Shown here piece by piece: positions 33,051-46,479 of a stretch of DNA of 64,000 nucleotides (the first letter of the stretch is position 1; each line of letters begins with the position of its first letter). The DNA is from Sympetrum striolatum (taxonomy: Eukaryota; Arthropoda; Insecta; Odonata; Libellulidae). The DNA lies in the NCBI GenBank assembly GCA_947579665.1, contig OX388350.1, positions 37,419,393 to 37,483,392 on the forward strand. The letters run 5' to 3'. Made by a program: the position numbers and the translations under genes. The notes under the pieces are model-generated. The model saw only the letters and a list, made by a program, of their open reading frames with translations. It was not told the origin of the DNA and searched no databases.

Positions 33051-36000
33051 TCTCGTGATAAAATCCTCGCGATTTAATCATACATTATCTCGTTTTGTAT
33101 CTTAAACTCCCGGCAAAAACTCCTTTGGAAAAAACTTTTATTCTCGATCTCCAAAACGCTCGCAAATGCTCGAGGAAGAATTTAGCGGGGCTTTACCGTA
33201 AATTTGAGACTCGGGAGCGAAGTATTCTTTTGGCATCCAATTACCTCTGAAGAATATAGCGTTATATATTTCCGGGGGCTCACAGGGATAAATTAATGGT
33301 TTTTTTACCTGCTTTAGGTCGGACCCGCTACCGGAACGCAGCTTCCCCTTGAATTAGATTAAAACGTTGGCACGGAAACGTTATCGATGGGCGAACAGAT
33401 CTTTTCTCTTTTTATTCTCCTCTCTCGAAACTCTCTCATAAATAATACATGCGGCGAGGAGGGGCATTCGGAAAAAAGTTAAAACATAGTCTCGTGTGAT
33501 ATACTCGAAATCTAATGCGCGTTCGTCATGAATAATTCATCTATGAATAAACCATTGCCATTCGTGTGATTTTTCGCGCTCTATAAACATTATCCGCGCA
33601 CACACTATTAACTGTACTCGTATCATACGCTGCCGGAAATATTAATCAACTCGCTCACCTCCTGGCTAACTACGGATGGATTGACTTTGTTCGCGGGTTT
33701 AAATATTCATCTGCCGAATTTCCGACTGATTTTCGGGTCAATTTAGTTGGGGCCAATCTCATACCGAAATCTAAAGGTAAACGAATTCTTTTTTTTAATG
33801 GATGTTTTATCATAAATGGAAAATACTTCGTGTCTTTTGATGATGCAGAGCATATGCTCCCAAAGTGGTCCATAGGGAATTCTGGTGGTCATACAGATAT
33901 CCAAATATAAATGGGGTCCATTATAATTTTCATTTTTTGAGTGTTTTAGGGGTTTTGGAAGCCAGAGATCCCATTTAAGAAGATAATATAATCTGATGTG
34001 GCTTGTAACAGAAAAGTTTAATACTAGGTTCTAAGGGGGCCCACGGAATTAAAAGGGGTCCAAGAGGAAAATTGTTTGGGAACCTATGATGCAGAGGTTT
34101 GTGTGTTTTTCCTTTATTCGAGTCAGAACTAATTCAACCACAGGATGTCGAGCAGTCGTTTCGCCGAATAACCAGTACAAATTCAAAGCTCCCTTTATAC
34201 CTCTAAGATACTTCTTTGGTACGGTATGGTAAATCCTTGAGCTCTTTCAATACCTGAAACAGCTATTTACGTAAAGATTAACAGCATTTTCCGCACCGAA
34301 AACGTTGCCATTAAGATGTAAAGGGAAGCTTAAATTTCAAATAATACCTGAGAAAATATTCCCGTTTCTGATTTCCTAATTTTTTTTTCGTTTTTTAAGG
34401 TATACTTGAAGCGTAATAGTTTGAAAGAATTAAGTGAGAACAAGATTTTAGTAAGCTGTGGTTGCATTCAAAAGTTTTCTACTTAACTCAAGAACTAAAT
34501 TTCTCTAGCTTAGAAAGTTTTTTCAAATCCTACTCAGTTTGTAGCAGTTAAAGGTTTAATTATATTCTCAGGAAAACGAAATAATTTTACTAGAAAAAGC
34601 CCAGCAAAGTAAGAGTTAAAACAAGTAAATAATTTATACTCTAAAATTATCTGTATAAATCTTTGTCCCTGTGTGACCACTATCCTTTGATGGTATCTGA
34701 TAACCTTAGTAATTAGTATACACATACTTAGAGATACAAATGAGAATTGGAAGTTGAGAAATACAGTTGAGCGTTGAAAGGAAAGGTTCATGCCGAGTGA
34801 TTAAAGGGAAGAGAGAAGAAAAGATGATGGAAAGAGATATAAATTGAGACAAAACAAGTCGGAAAGATTACTTGACAAGGGGACACAGTCTTTGTGAAAC
34901 ACGGATTCGCTCGAGATTTTCAGAATATGTTCCTTACTCCAGAATAATAGACACGTGCTCGACCGTTGACATTACAAGGCCTTTGTGAAAATAAAATTCG
35001 CAACAGAAAATCTGAGAGAGGCAAACTCGCAATACACCTGAATCGCCGCGCAGTTCTCGAAATTTTCCTCGTAGGGAAATATCTTCTCCTAATTCTTTTC
35101 ACAAATAACTAGCTCTTTTTTAGTAAAATTTAATCTTTTACCTCTTAGATATTCTTTGCCTTTTAGATATTCTTTATCTTTTCCGTTAAAATTCATTCAA
35201 TTTATATCTTCGGTAGGTACTCCAGTATATATTGGATAGACAGTTTTCAGCTACAAACAAAATGTGAATTCTCAACGGTCAGACACGTGCCTATTATTTT
35301 AGAGCAAGGAGCATACCCTGACATTTTCGAGCGAGTCCTTGTTATACAAGGATGGTGTTCACCTCGTGAGAAGAGGCATTCATTAGCTAGGGAGTTAAAA
35401 TTAGCAGAATGGAGATTTTTCAAAGTGTCTCGTTCGTGCTCTTTATGAAGGGAATGGAGAATAGAGAGAAGGAAATCAGAATGATGGCTCCGGTCAATTA
35501 AATTTAACGAGTTTCTATTAGGGTTGTCGTTTAGAAAGAAATGCGCCCTGTATCTCCCGAATATTTTCCTTCCATGGTGATCGATGTAAATTGTGTAGCA
35601 GTTCAGGAATTGGGCTCTGTAGATTCCTGATTAGAGAAAAGAGGTTTTTATGTATATTATCTCAAATGAGAGATATGAAAACTTTATAGCTCAGGTGATA
35701 TGGACGATAATCGGGTTTTGGAGATTTGTTATGCCATCATATGTACTCGTATATTTGGTAATAAAGTTAATACAATTTATTATTCAGACTCGATCTTTGG
35801 TAGAATTAATCCATCATGAATAAAAAACACTTTTGCCGCCTTAATATATAGTTTATTTAGCAAACCTATCTAAGAACCGTATTTTGAATCTTATTTGAGA
35901 CAAATTTAATAATACCTTTAAAAAATGCAGATTTCGAGTTTCACAAGCTATGTTTCATATATTGCGATTCCGGATTATTAACATGCCTAAAATAACGGTC

Positions 36001-38385
36001 GATGCAATTCGCTTTGAAGGAATATGATTGACCTTTTTTTTTGAAGATATGATGTTTCTTAAAAATGTTGAAATAAGTTTCTGAATTTACTAGGTCTTGG
36101 TAGAGTTGAGAATGGGAAGAATGTTTTTTTAATGCGGATTTTTTCCAACTCGTGGACATTATTCTCGTATAAACTTTATCTAGTAAAATACTTATGTAAA
36201 GAAAGGAAAATCGGAACACGGCTGTTGAAGAATTAGAGAGAATTAAGAAAATACAAGGCTCTCAAAAATTGCTGTGTCCGGTCTTTTTTTCGGAATACCG
36301 GGGAATGAAAAGAGGACCGCCGACTATTGGACGGCTATTGGCGATGTTAAACCTCTAAATAATTATATATATATAATTATATCGTGGATATTCAATTTCC
36401 AAATGAAGTATCAAAACTTATTTTACGCTGTGAATCATCATATCAGAAAGATTATTTATCGCACGAGTTCGTAACGTTCTGTTCATCGGTCGAGTTTTAA
36501 GCTGAAGTTTACACTGACTCAAAGTCCGTTTTCCTGATAATCTTTGCAAAAACTTTTCCATCTTTATCTTCTGAAATGTTCCTTTTTCAAAGATCCATCT
36601 TAAAAGGAGGCTTTGGTTTCTCATGTCTTTAGAGAGCTTATTAAAAGAAATGGTTTGTAAAAAATCGCGCGTTTCGAACGCTCCACGGAAATTGTTGGCC
36701 CTAGTCAGGCGCTATTACTCGGAGGCTTCCCTTTGCGTACACTACACGCGCTTTACGACTTCACTCCCACTGAAAGCTTGTAATCTTCTCAGTTACACCG
36801 CTAAAGGGAGAACGGAAAGGAGTAAATGGAGTGGAAAAAGGGTCGGAAAACGGGGCCGACTACATTTGACGCGATGTAGCTAATGCTGTCTGAGGATTGG
36901 GATCCGTCCACTTTTCTTAAGGTGTCATTTTAATTTTTCAGAACTCTCTACTTTTCAGTTGAGAGAGAGAAAGGCTAGGGCCATTATTATATTTTCTTCT
37001 ATGCATGTTTATGATTTGTATCACTTAAACTTTCTTTTGAGCGAAGTTGTGGAAAGGATAGTAGGTAAAAGAAGAAGATGAGAAGAAGGTAGTGAGAAAA
37101 AGAAGTTCTGATCGTACAGATCTATATGATATATATGTAATACATTAGTAGATCTATACAAACGCGGAAAAAGGGCCAGAAAGGATTTATGACTGGTGTA
37201 ATATTGTATTGTTGCCATATTTTGAACTCGTGTATCATTGGCTGCATAAGATTAGGGGGCACACGTTCGATTTTTTTGTTGCTGCGAACAGCGGATCACA
37301 CGATGGAGAGTGAAAGAAGGAAATCTAGGGATTTAGTGGTTTTAAACATAAAAATAATATCCCGGGATAGCTCTCAAATTGTAAAAATGCGAAAAAGAGA
37401 AAGAAAACTTCCAAAAATTCTTATAAAAATAACCAAAATTTTGAATTTATGTTGAAGATTTTGTTTTAGGTACGTGTACATACATTTAAAGTTCCATACC
37501 AATCATGTCCCCCTAAATTTCCCATTTAGTGCCCTTTCCTTTCCTTGTCATATAATCCCACTCTTAATATCATCTTGAAACATTTATCTTTATATTTCCC
37601 TTGTCTTTTCAGTCACATCCCACCTACAAGTGATTCCTTCCTTCATTATTATGTTCACCCAACCATTTCCTCTTTCTGCATTTTTATACCTCCAACTAAA
37701 ACTTTTTCTCTCACTCCATATCGCCATTCGCGTTTTTCTATGAATCCAACTCATTATTTCCATTGTACTCCACATTTAAATCTTAAAAGCCTCCAATTTT
37801 TTTAGACCCTCTCATCGTAGGGCCCACGTTTCCTACCTACCTATCGATATGGTGCACATTAAGTATTTCACCATTCTTTTCCTGATTCCCCTTATGTTCT
37901 CCTGGCTTCCGAAAAGAGAAATGTAGGTCCAACTGCTTCAGTTATTTTCCCTCAACCCTGAATGCAAACTCGCTTCCTTTTTTTATCGGAGCCTCTTGAG
38001 TTTAATTTCCCTGGAATTTATATTCACCCCCGAATCCCTCGCATTACCATTGACTGAATTCTCCAGTATTTGTTAGCCCATTTCAGAATCAACTACAACG
38101 GGCCCTTAAAGGGTAAGTTACGATTATTTCAGGCTGGCTCAGGAAGGGTTTCATCGGATAAATGTATTTTCATGAAATCGTAACGGGCAGATAGTCATAA
38201 GCCGTGATATAATAAAGTTGTTGGAACCATTAGAATAGGACGATTCCACTCTAATACACAAGTAAGGGCAAACTATCTCACTCCTTATCTTGCCTAATAA
38301 CCAACATATTCCTCCACCTCCAGTAACCAACATATTCCTCCTCCATTCTTCCACCATAAAGACTTACGCTTGATTTAAGAATATT
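33050..38385. other. Non-coding stretch with mixed composition
   Basis: The patch at 33100-33700 is GC-balanced, and 37490-38060 is strongly pyrimidine-rich on the plus strand. A phrase near 36200-36235 matches one near 20950-20990. The short open frames, for example 34534-34791, 35941-36219 and 36623-36883, have no recognisable product. Confidence 0.5.
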
Positions 38386-38387
38386 AT

Positions 38388-38418
38388 ATACACACACACA
38401 CACACACACACATATATG

Positions 38419-38461
<43 letters not shown>

Positions 38462-38463
38462 AT

Positions 38464-38546
<83 letters not shown>

Positions 38547-38575
38547 CATACATATATATGTATATGTATAAAGGG
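38388..38575. repeat. Compound palindromic microsatellite (CA)n-(TA)n-(TG)n-(TA)n
   Basis: A (CA)n run at about 38391-38412 is followed by a TA-rich spacer and a (TG)n run at about 38438-38460. A short TACACACA then leads to a long (TA)n run reaching about 38541, with a TACATACATA fringe. The CA and TG blocks are complementary, so the locus can fold into a long hairpin. Open frames here are artefacts of the repeat. Confidence 0.95.
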
Positions 38576-41500
38576 GATTCATTGATTGAACTCGTCGACA
38601 ATAAAAAGAGCGAGACAAGCAGGGTATCTCCATTGTTTGCTTGCCTCATCATTCCACTGCAGAAATACAGCCGCTTGAACTTCATGGCTCCTTCCAAAAC
38701 CTAATATACTGTCTCTTTTATTAATAACAACCTAGTCCCTTTTAGTTGAAAAAATCGGTAGTTCTTTCCTTTTAATAATCAGAATCGAATTTTTCTATTA
38801 TCGCTGAGCTGCGCAAAAACTTCAGTCATATCATAAAATGCATGAAAATCGTTTGAAAAAATACTTAAAATGAGTGATATACAATATAAAATAACATTAT
38901 TGGATAGCCCGAAGTGTCAGTTAAGTGAAAAAATTTGGTTCTGATAATTATAAGACCAGAAGCTCCTCAATTTTCTGGGAAAAAGGAGTTTTTCTTGGGG
39001 AGTAATATTAGGAACACGTATATCGAAAATTGGATTTTGACTTATTTTTACCTCTTATTTTTTCTGCTTTTTATAACAATAAATCTGAAAACTAACTTCC
39101 GGTCCAAAAACTCGATTGTTTTGGCTAAACAAAGGTTTATTTGTTTTTGGAAAATATTTATTTGGGCCTGAGTTATAGGCAAATTCCCTCAGGGGGACGA
39201 TATTTGGGCCCCTTACCTTATACGACAACTTATTCATGACACAGGCCTTAGGATTTAGGAATAAATCACTAGGAAATTGGGAGAAAAAATTGAATTTTCA
39301 AAACATGTAAGACATTTTCCATAACCTCTCTTAGCCATCAAATTACCCCCCTGTGGGAGGATAATGCCAGCAAGATCAAAGATAGCCCTAACATCGCGAT
39401 ATCCAATTTCTTGATAAGTTTTACCCCTGACCCTGCTCTTCCATGGTGCTTTTATATGGGGCTCATCGTTCACCCTCTTACTTCAGAATATGCAGTGTCA
39501 ACCCTCAATCTTCCCACTTGAAACATAAGGGCTTTTAGCTCGTCTTGTTCTACAAGAAGCCTCCTCCCACCCTACCTGACGTGATTTAACGTTTCGCATT
39601 ACCTCATATACGGTGTCCACGTGGAGAAGGGAAAATGCCTCTTCTCTGTATTTGATGACACACCAAAGGTATAGATGAGTGATTGGTCACATACTTAAGT
39701 CCAATGTCACAGATATGTCCTCACCATTAACCATGGAGTTATACAAATGTGCTCATGTTGCGAGTATACCATTAATTCTAAGATCTATGTTAAATTTTTA
39801 TTTTTTTGAGTGGTAACTGAACAATAGAGTAACGTACGCTTTTAGAAGGTAAGCTACGAGTAAAATTTCAGAGAAAAATTTAGAGAACTATAGAAACTAG
39901 AAACAGACTTGAAACTAGAACTGTAGAAACAGTCCTTTGATCACTCTGACTTAACCAATAGTAAAATAGGTAAGTCATGAATGAATGGAAATACCAGGTT
40001 TCAGCTGTTAAATTGAGGCAGAAAAATCTTCATTTTATTATTTTTACAATGCCATTGGAAATCACTTTTTATAGAATGTTAACTTATTTTAAACATAGCT
40101 CATTAATATCATTAAGAAAGTTATGAATTGATATTAATTCCGATTTTAATACAGCCATTTAATATTATTTTATCAGCAAAGTGTAAGCAATTCTTTCCTT
40201 ATTGAAAGTTCACATTCGATAAAAAACTCCGTAGTATATTAGCTTACAAAAATCGCTATTCATTTCCTCATTCTGTTTCATTGGAAAAATATCGGTTCTT
40301 TTGCAATATCAGGGAAACTTCATTCTGAAGAGAAAATTGCTTTGCGTAGGTTTTAAAACAAACATTCCGGCACATGTCTGCTTTTTATTATCGAGGAAAT
40401 TGCTTCGGAGTTAAAGGTCAGATGATACTTAAGTTATAGACCTCTGTTTATGGAAGGGTCCGTGATGACATCATCCTCACAGCCCCGTATTTATGAAAAT
40501 GTTCGCCGAGAGTTATATAGAAAGCTGAATATTGCAAGGGAAGTTACATTCTTAAGGCAGAGGGGCCTTTGTCCTCTTAATATTTTATATCAAAGGAGGT
40601 CATGTCAAAGCTATAAAAACAAGCGTGGCAGGCTAATTAGGAGTACGCGGCTCGGTTAGATATTCCGTCAGCTTTGTAGCCTCAGGAAAACGTATGTAAA
40701 ATTTTTATGGCGTCTTGTAGATGAAGGCCTCCTGAAATTTTTAAACGCAACGCCTCATCCTCTTAAGGAGCGAGTTAAAGGAGGGGAAGAAGTTAAATTA
40801 AGCCGTCGTATGAAATACTATTTCCCCTTACTGAGGACAAATTTCGTCCTCTGTAGCATTACCGAATATGGAACATAAAAGCACGAATTTTACCTTAAAT
40901 AAATTAACCTTAAATTTTTTAAAATTTAATTATTTTAACTTTTTTCAAAACTTAACTTTATATTTTAAATTAATTTTATATTTTAAATGTTTTCATATTT
41001 TTTACTACGGAAAGCTACCGCTAATGCTCTACTGAAACAATGGATTTTTGTGGAACTTAAGGTTGCTATATCGCTCGCCTAAAACAGTCTATTTAAGCAA
41101 ATTTCATTTGCAACTTTTAAGACTTTAGTTATCACAGAGAGATGGGTTAATTTGGGGTTTAAGAGATTAAAAAAATACGCTTTCGTTTCAGAATTTAAAA
41201 TAAAGAAACATAAATTTTACAAAGAACGCATGAAATCATGTAAAATAGCTAAATTTTTCGGCCTATTATGCCCTATATGCTCTATTATAAAAAAATTGAA
41301 AATTTAATAAAAAGGCAATTATTTTCACACTTTGCTCTAGGTCTTACTATAAAAATTAAATGGGTTACTGATCAAAATCAGTAGTAATCTTGTATATAAG
41401 TTACCGCTGTTTTTGCGTACCAAGATAGGACATCTAGCTTATTAAGCTGTACCGGCTAAGTGGAAGCGAAAGATTGTAAGGTCTATTTTAAGCATATCTG

Positions 41501-44090
41501 CGTTAAAATGAACATTGTTGGTGGTAACTTGCTGGAACCGTTGTTAATACGTAAGTGGTAGGTTGTCCTATGTTTGCGTCTCCATAGCTCTTGTTTCCAA
41601 AATTAAAAGTAATAGGTTTTTAAGAATAAAAATGATTTAATGTATATAATCGGGAAGAGTAGCCATCTTTAGAGTGTAGATGAGCTGATTTTGAAAAGTA
41701 TCGCAGAAAGTTGCTTTCGGGAGACGAATTTTATTTAAAAATACCCAAAACGACATTTTAATCTGAGTAAACAATGAATATAATTCTTTTTATGTAATTC
41801 AGTTTAATTAAAACATTCTTATACTTGTCTAACACGCAGTATGAATGTCAGCCCTAACTTATAAGAAAAAGTGCGTGTTATACGCCGATAAATACGATGT
41901 GTTATTTTTATAATTTTATTCTGTGGTTATTATACAAATATTGCTATTAAATATGATATTTACATAAGTTCATCTACTTCGTATGCTATAAGGACCGACC
42001 ATTAAAATCGGAAATCTCGGATCTATACGGCAGCCTCGAGGTAAAACCCCCCGTTCATATATCTCCCCGTGCGTCGAGCGGTTCCACAAAGGATCTTGCA
42101 CACTTTGGAGCGTCTTCCTTAACAATGCAGTTTCTTCCTGCGAGAAGGTGAACATACTTGGGACCCTGAAACCATTCATTAGTGCAGCGCAGTTTGTGCA
42201 TTCGTGACCTGGATGCTGGTGTTGTCGTTATGCTGTAACCAACGTCGGGAAGCGAAGACCCCGTTTTACTCTCGTCGCGCGTCTCTTTGTTCCAGCGGCC
42301 TAATTAGCTGCTCTTTGACGGATGCGAGCCTTAAATTTGGGTTTGTGTTTCAAGTACACACGGCTTTGCGAGTAAAGAGGTCAATCCCGGATTCTGGGGA
42401 AGGTTTCGATAAGTACGAGAGCTAATATTTTGCCGAAACAATGATATGGGACATCCTGGTGATCTAATACGTCAAGTGGAAAGCTGGATGTGTACATGCT
42501 ATCGTTGATATTCGCCTAATATAGGAGAACTGTGGTGAGCAGGGAAATCTAATTTCGTAAATTATGAAATATCGTTCCGCTATGGATCCTTGGCTACTTT
42601 TTATTCATACAACAATTCCTGGTTCGACTTTACGCATCTTCACACCACAACGTTTTGCAAACAAGTTTAAAATCTCGCTTTTTTTAATTAAAATTTAAAT
42701 AACATATAAGTTAAATTAATTTTTATTCAAATTTATGATATAATCCATGAAAAGTTATTCTATTATAGTTATATTTAGTTTCCGAAGCACAAAAATATTG
42801 GTAATACACTGTTTTTTGGTAAAATGTAACGATTTTGAAACAGTGGAACCTGCAGTCATTGACGAACTTGGCTTCCGTATAGATGAATGAGAAAAATAGG
42901 CCAATTGCGATATTTTATTCTCAATAAATAAATTAAGAGTGTATAGGGAATCAAATGTGATTATAAATAGTTTTTCTGACAGATTACAACTAGTTAAAAT
43001 TTTACATGTTATCTCAACAAACGCAAGACTTCATCATAATCGATATCGGAAATCACGATATTAATGATTCATATCTATTGCTCGTAGAATTGGCTACACA
43101 AAATCTATCATTTATTAAAAATATAGAAAAGGTCAAAGTTCTTGGATGTATATTTTAGCTTTCGAGCAAATTTTACAGAAAACATCATTCTTTTCCTCCG
43201 GGAAGGTGCTTTTCCTTGTTCTTCCTAAAAGTTGGATTTTTAACGTTCGTAGTAATTTCTGTGTTCCAGCATCCATGCCATTCCACGTTGTATATTAATA
43301 TATAGGGTAATTAATTACAATAAATAATAACACAACCTAAAGATATGTCGGATCGACCTCGAAAGACAAGATCGCATATGTTGAAATACATGATTGATGC
43401 AGCGGTGTTTTTCTTAGCAATCAACGCCATTTGGCTAATGTAAAACAAATAAATTATACTAATGTTTGTTAAGAAATATGTATTTTGATTCTATTTTGGC
43501 ACATATTTATTAACTAACATCTGCAATGTGAATAATAGTGCGTAAACATTCCACTTAGAGTTATGCTTGAATTCTATTACTACGACTTTGCAGCGAACTT
43601 TCAAAGTTTGAAATGTATACGCTCCAAGAATTATCATTCCATTCACGAATCTCCCATGACCTACAGAAAGTTTACGAACGTTACTGAGGCTTCTCTATCC
43701 CGCTGTCCATTCATCTTAGTTCAAGAAAATGAGCAGAATAGCTATCGGTGATATTGTAAATGTTTTTGCAGAAAAACGGGACCTTCTATCTTAGGCTTCA
43801 AAGCGATCGTGCTTGAATTATAAAATCTACGAGTTACATTTTCTATTGCATATTTGAGGTATGAGAACTTCACAATCTAATTGTAATAAGTTATTATCGT
43901 TTACATTTTTTGAATAGCATAGCTCCTCATAGTTAACTTAAATGAATAAAGTTGATAATAATGCTATAATAGAAGTCTGAGCGCTACAGAAAATGTATCG
44001 GGTTATGATTGAATAGTTTTTGACCATGATTCAAATTCAGTGAAAATGTTGATAAATTTTTGACGAAATATTCTCTTCCCGGTACATAAA
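38576..44090. other. Mostly AT-rich non-coding stretch
   Basis: The GC-balanced patches at 39200-39680 and 41970-42430 contain short open frames (minus 39255-39473, minus 41970-42179, plus 42204-42425), none of them recognised. Positions 40860-41000 are extremely AT-rich. No RNA gene or element boundary is supported. Confidence 0.5.
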
Positions 44091-44097
44091 ATGCTTA

Positions 44098-44575
44098 CTG
44101 ATCATCCGATTTTATTGGTCAAATAGAAATATTTAGATACACAAAACAAATAAAACATGAGAAGAATCTGTGAATCACTTCTTTTCCGTGTGTTTAAAAA
44201 ACTCGAAACTTTTCTTCAAATTTTGGTATTCTTTTATCTATAATTTTTATATCAATTTTACCAGGTTGTAACTTCATGGTTTCTGACGAATTAATCAATT
44301 AAATTCTGTGAATCTTCATACATTTCAGAGGAATGATCTACTTATTGCTTGATGATAATTCCTTTTAACGGACGAGTAAAATTATTTAAATATAAAATAC
44401 GGATACAGACTGAAAAGAAAATGCAAATCACATCTTTTCCGTGTGCTAAAAATCTCGAAATTCGTCTTGAAGTTTCGTAATACCCTTATGTTACATTTTT
44501 CTTCGAAGTCCTCGGAAAGATTTCACGTACCGGGTAATTCCGCAGATATGACGAGGCATAATTTTTCTTCTAAGT
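44098..44575. repeat. Degenerate tandem duplication, unit about 253 bp
   Basis: TTTTCCGTGTG at 44182 and 44435 is followed in both copies by TAAAAA-CTCGAAA and a TTCTTCAA/GTCTTGAA phrase. A GATCAT/GATAAT-CGATTTTA region precedes each copy. Confidence 0.5.
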
Positions 44576-44891
44576 TTTATAGTTATAGCATATATCTGCC
44601 CTAGAAGACTACCACCTAACTATCAACGGTCTATGAACTTAGTTGGTACAGTGTATATGGAAATATGTCCTAAACGTAATTTTCTGAATGAAAAAATTAT
44701 TGTCTTGCATCTCATCCTGGCGGCTCTGCCTTGCTATTACTGCAAATATTCGTCCAGATTTGAGCATTCGGGTAATGGCCTTGACTATCAGTAGTTCAAT
44801 AAACATACATGTTATTATTAATTTTATTGTAGTGTTCTTTTACTCTTGCTAAATAACTAAGTAGTTTCAAACAAGTTTTTGAGTGCTTTTT

Positions 44892-45462
44892 ACTTTCTCC
44901 ATATACGAAGTCTAGAGAAAGTATTGTTTTCATGAAAAAATCGACTTCGAGATTTCAACGGAAATACATGTTTTGGGGTCCCTAGAACACGTTTTGACCA
45001 TTTTCGGAATGATGTATGTGTGTATGTGTGTGTATGTGTGTGCGTGATAGTGGGCGCTCTAACGTGAAAACTATTAGTCGTATCAAAACTAAACTTCATA
45101 TATAGTACTGTAGTGTGTGCTGTCAGAGTTGATTAGTTTTTTGAGTACATCGGATAACCGAAAGTTGAGCTTCATTCTTCAAAGCTCATTTCCGGTTTTC
45201 AAAATATCTCCTTAATATGATATTTAGGTATAAACTATTAAATATAAACGTTATAGAAAATTAAATTTACTATAAATTTTGCATGAAACATATTTTTGTA
45301 TCATAGATTGTGTAGGAATTATTTGTGAAATACTGATAAACCGGAAGTTGCTGATTATCTACGTTGTGGGCGCTCTGGGCGTTGGGGCGAAAGGCAACTT
45401 CATCGTTTTTCATCGAACATGTCCCGAAAAACATTATTTATAATGTTTGTGACGTAAAAGAG
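44892..45462 (+). mobile_element. Element E, copy 2, abutting the 4.8-kb array
   Basis: Head ACTTTCTCCATATACGAAGT, a TG-rich core at about 45014-45045, one monomer between GTGGGCGCTC at about 45052 and 45367, then the terminal hairpin AACATTATTTATAATGTT and GTGACGTAAAAG. It has one internal monomer where copy 1 has two. Its right end lies about 15 bp from the first array unit. Confidence 0.75.
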
Positions 45463-45672
45463 AATACGAAAGAAATTAAATTAAAATAATTGTAGCTTGA
45501 ACATATGACAGAAATTACATCTTACAGCATGTGATGCAATGTAATTATTTTATTGTGAGCTGGCTAGTGCTGCCTATGATCCTTAGATTTAACGAAGGGT
45601 TGTGTTTTATTTATTTCGAATATTGTGTAAATTATCTTCATATATTTCCGAAAGAGAGTTGCGGGGGATATC

Positions 45673-45936
45673 TTATAATATATGGGAATGAAAAAGGAAC
45701 GCTATAATCAATTTGCAATCCTGAGTCCGATGACGTTTTACCAATTCCACCGGGGGAGAGTTGGACTCGGCCTCAATACTGCGAATAAATATTAAAGGAG
45801 AACAATATCTTCCATACATGGACATGATAAAGGTATCATCTAAAAGACGGATATCAATGTCGAGAAAATAAGAAAAACCGTAGACATGTTCGCAACAGGA
45901 CAGGCAAATCTCTTTCAATCCAATTCTAACCCTCAT
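45673..45936 (-). pseudogene. Minus-strand open frame of the array unit, probably not selected
   Basis: An open frame of 87 codons with a FLDIDIRLLDDTFIMSMYGR stretch. It recurs at 50476-50739, and with a changed C-terminus at 55316-55594 and 62799-63029 (shorter), where the extra 50-bp segment shifts the end. Most differences between copies change the amino acid, so there is no sign of purifying selection. The FLD...DDTF stretch faintly recalls the C-terminal part of Penelope-like reverse transcriptases, but this is too weak to name the frame. Confidence 0.3.
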
Positions 45937-46407
45937 CTACTCTATTATTTAACTCATTAAATACATTATATTATACATAATATTAAGTAGAATATTATGC
46001 AAAAAAATTACAAAATAATTTACAAATTGAACCAATTAATAGGTCTAAACCCCTAGTATTGGCTTCTCGTAAATCCATTATATTCCATTAGGGAGGTTTC
46101 TGGTATACTTATAATAGTGTAATGTGTTCTTATTTATTTATTTTTCTATTGAAAATAGTCAAGTGCTTATTTCTGTATGGCTTTTTCGACAAATTAAAAA
46201 TTGTTTCTTTTATTTTTTTTATTAATTTAAGGACAATGAACAACCAAATAATTTAAATTATATTGAGTACCTTCAAGGGCAAAAAGGGAAATTAAAAATT
46301 GGTTACTAGATTGTTAATTTTGAGATTTCATTAATAAAGGTGATATTTTTATTCTGCAAAAATAACTGTTTTCAATTTTACGCGATAGAAATGAAACAGA
46401 AAATGTC

Positions 46408-46479
46408 TGCCGTAGCCGGTGATCGAATCCGTGTCTCCCAATTACCGATTGCTTGCTCTAACCGCTAAGCTATCACGGC
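46408..46479 (-). ncRNA. 72-nt degenerate tRNA-like sequence, array unit 1
   Basis: Read on the minus strand this has tRNA length and order. GCCGTGA pairs mostly with CTACGGC. The D-arm with A box is TAGCTTAGCGGTTAGAGCA, and the T-arm has loop TTCGATC. Defects argue against a working tRNA: the anticodon stem pairs at only about three positions, position 33 would be C rather than T, and the T-stem has a mismatch next to the loop. If read literally the anticodon would be GGT. Copies are at 51213 and 58672. It is probably a tRNA pseudogene or SINE head carried in the repeat unit. Confidence 0.6.

Noticed and set aside
38278..38704. Three open frames of 88 to 139 codons made of Ile-Tyr, Thr-His and Cys-Val repeats
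   Set aside because: They are translations of the (TA)n, (CA)n and (TG)n microsatellite and carry no coding information.
45673..45936. Penelope-like reverse transcriptase fragment
   Set aside because: The resemblance is limited to an FLD...DDTF stretch, with no other motif, and copies change freely at the amino-acid level.
46408..46479. A functional tRNA-Thr (GGT) gene
   Set aside because: The anticodon stem is mostly unpaired, position 33 is C and the T-stem has a mismatch. It is called as tRNA-like only.
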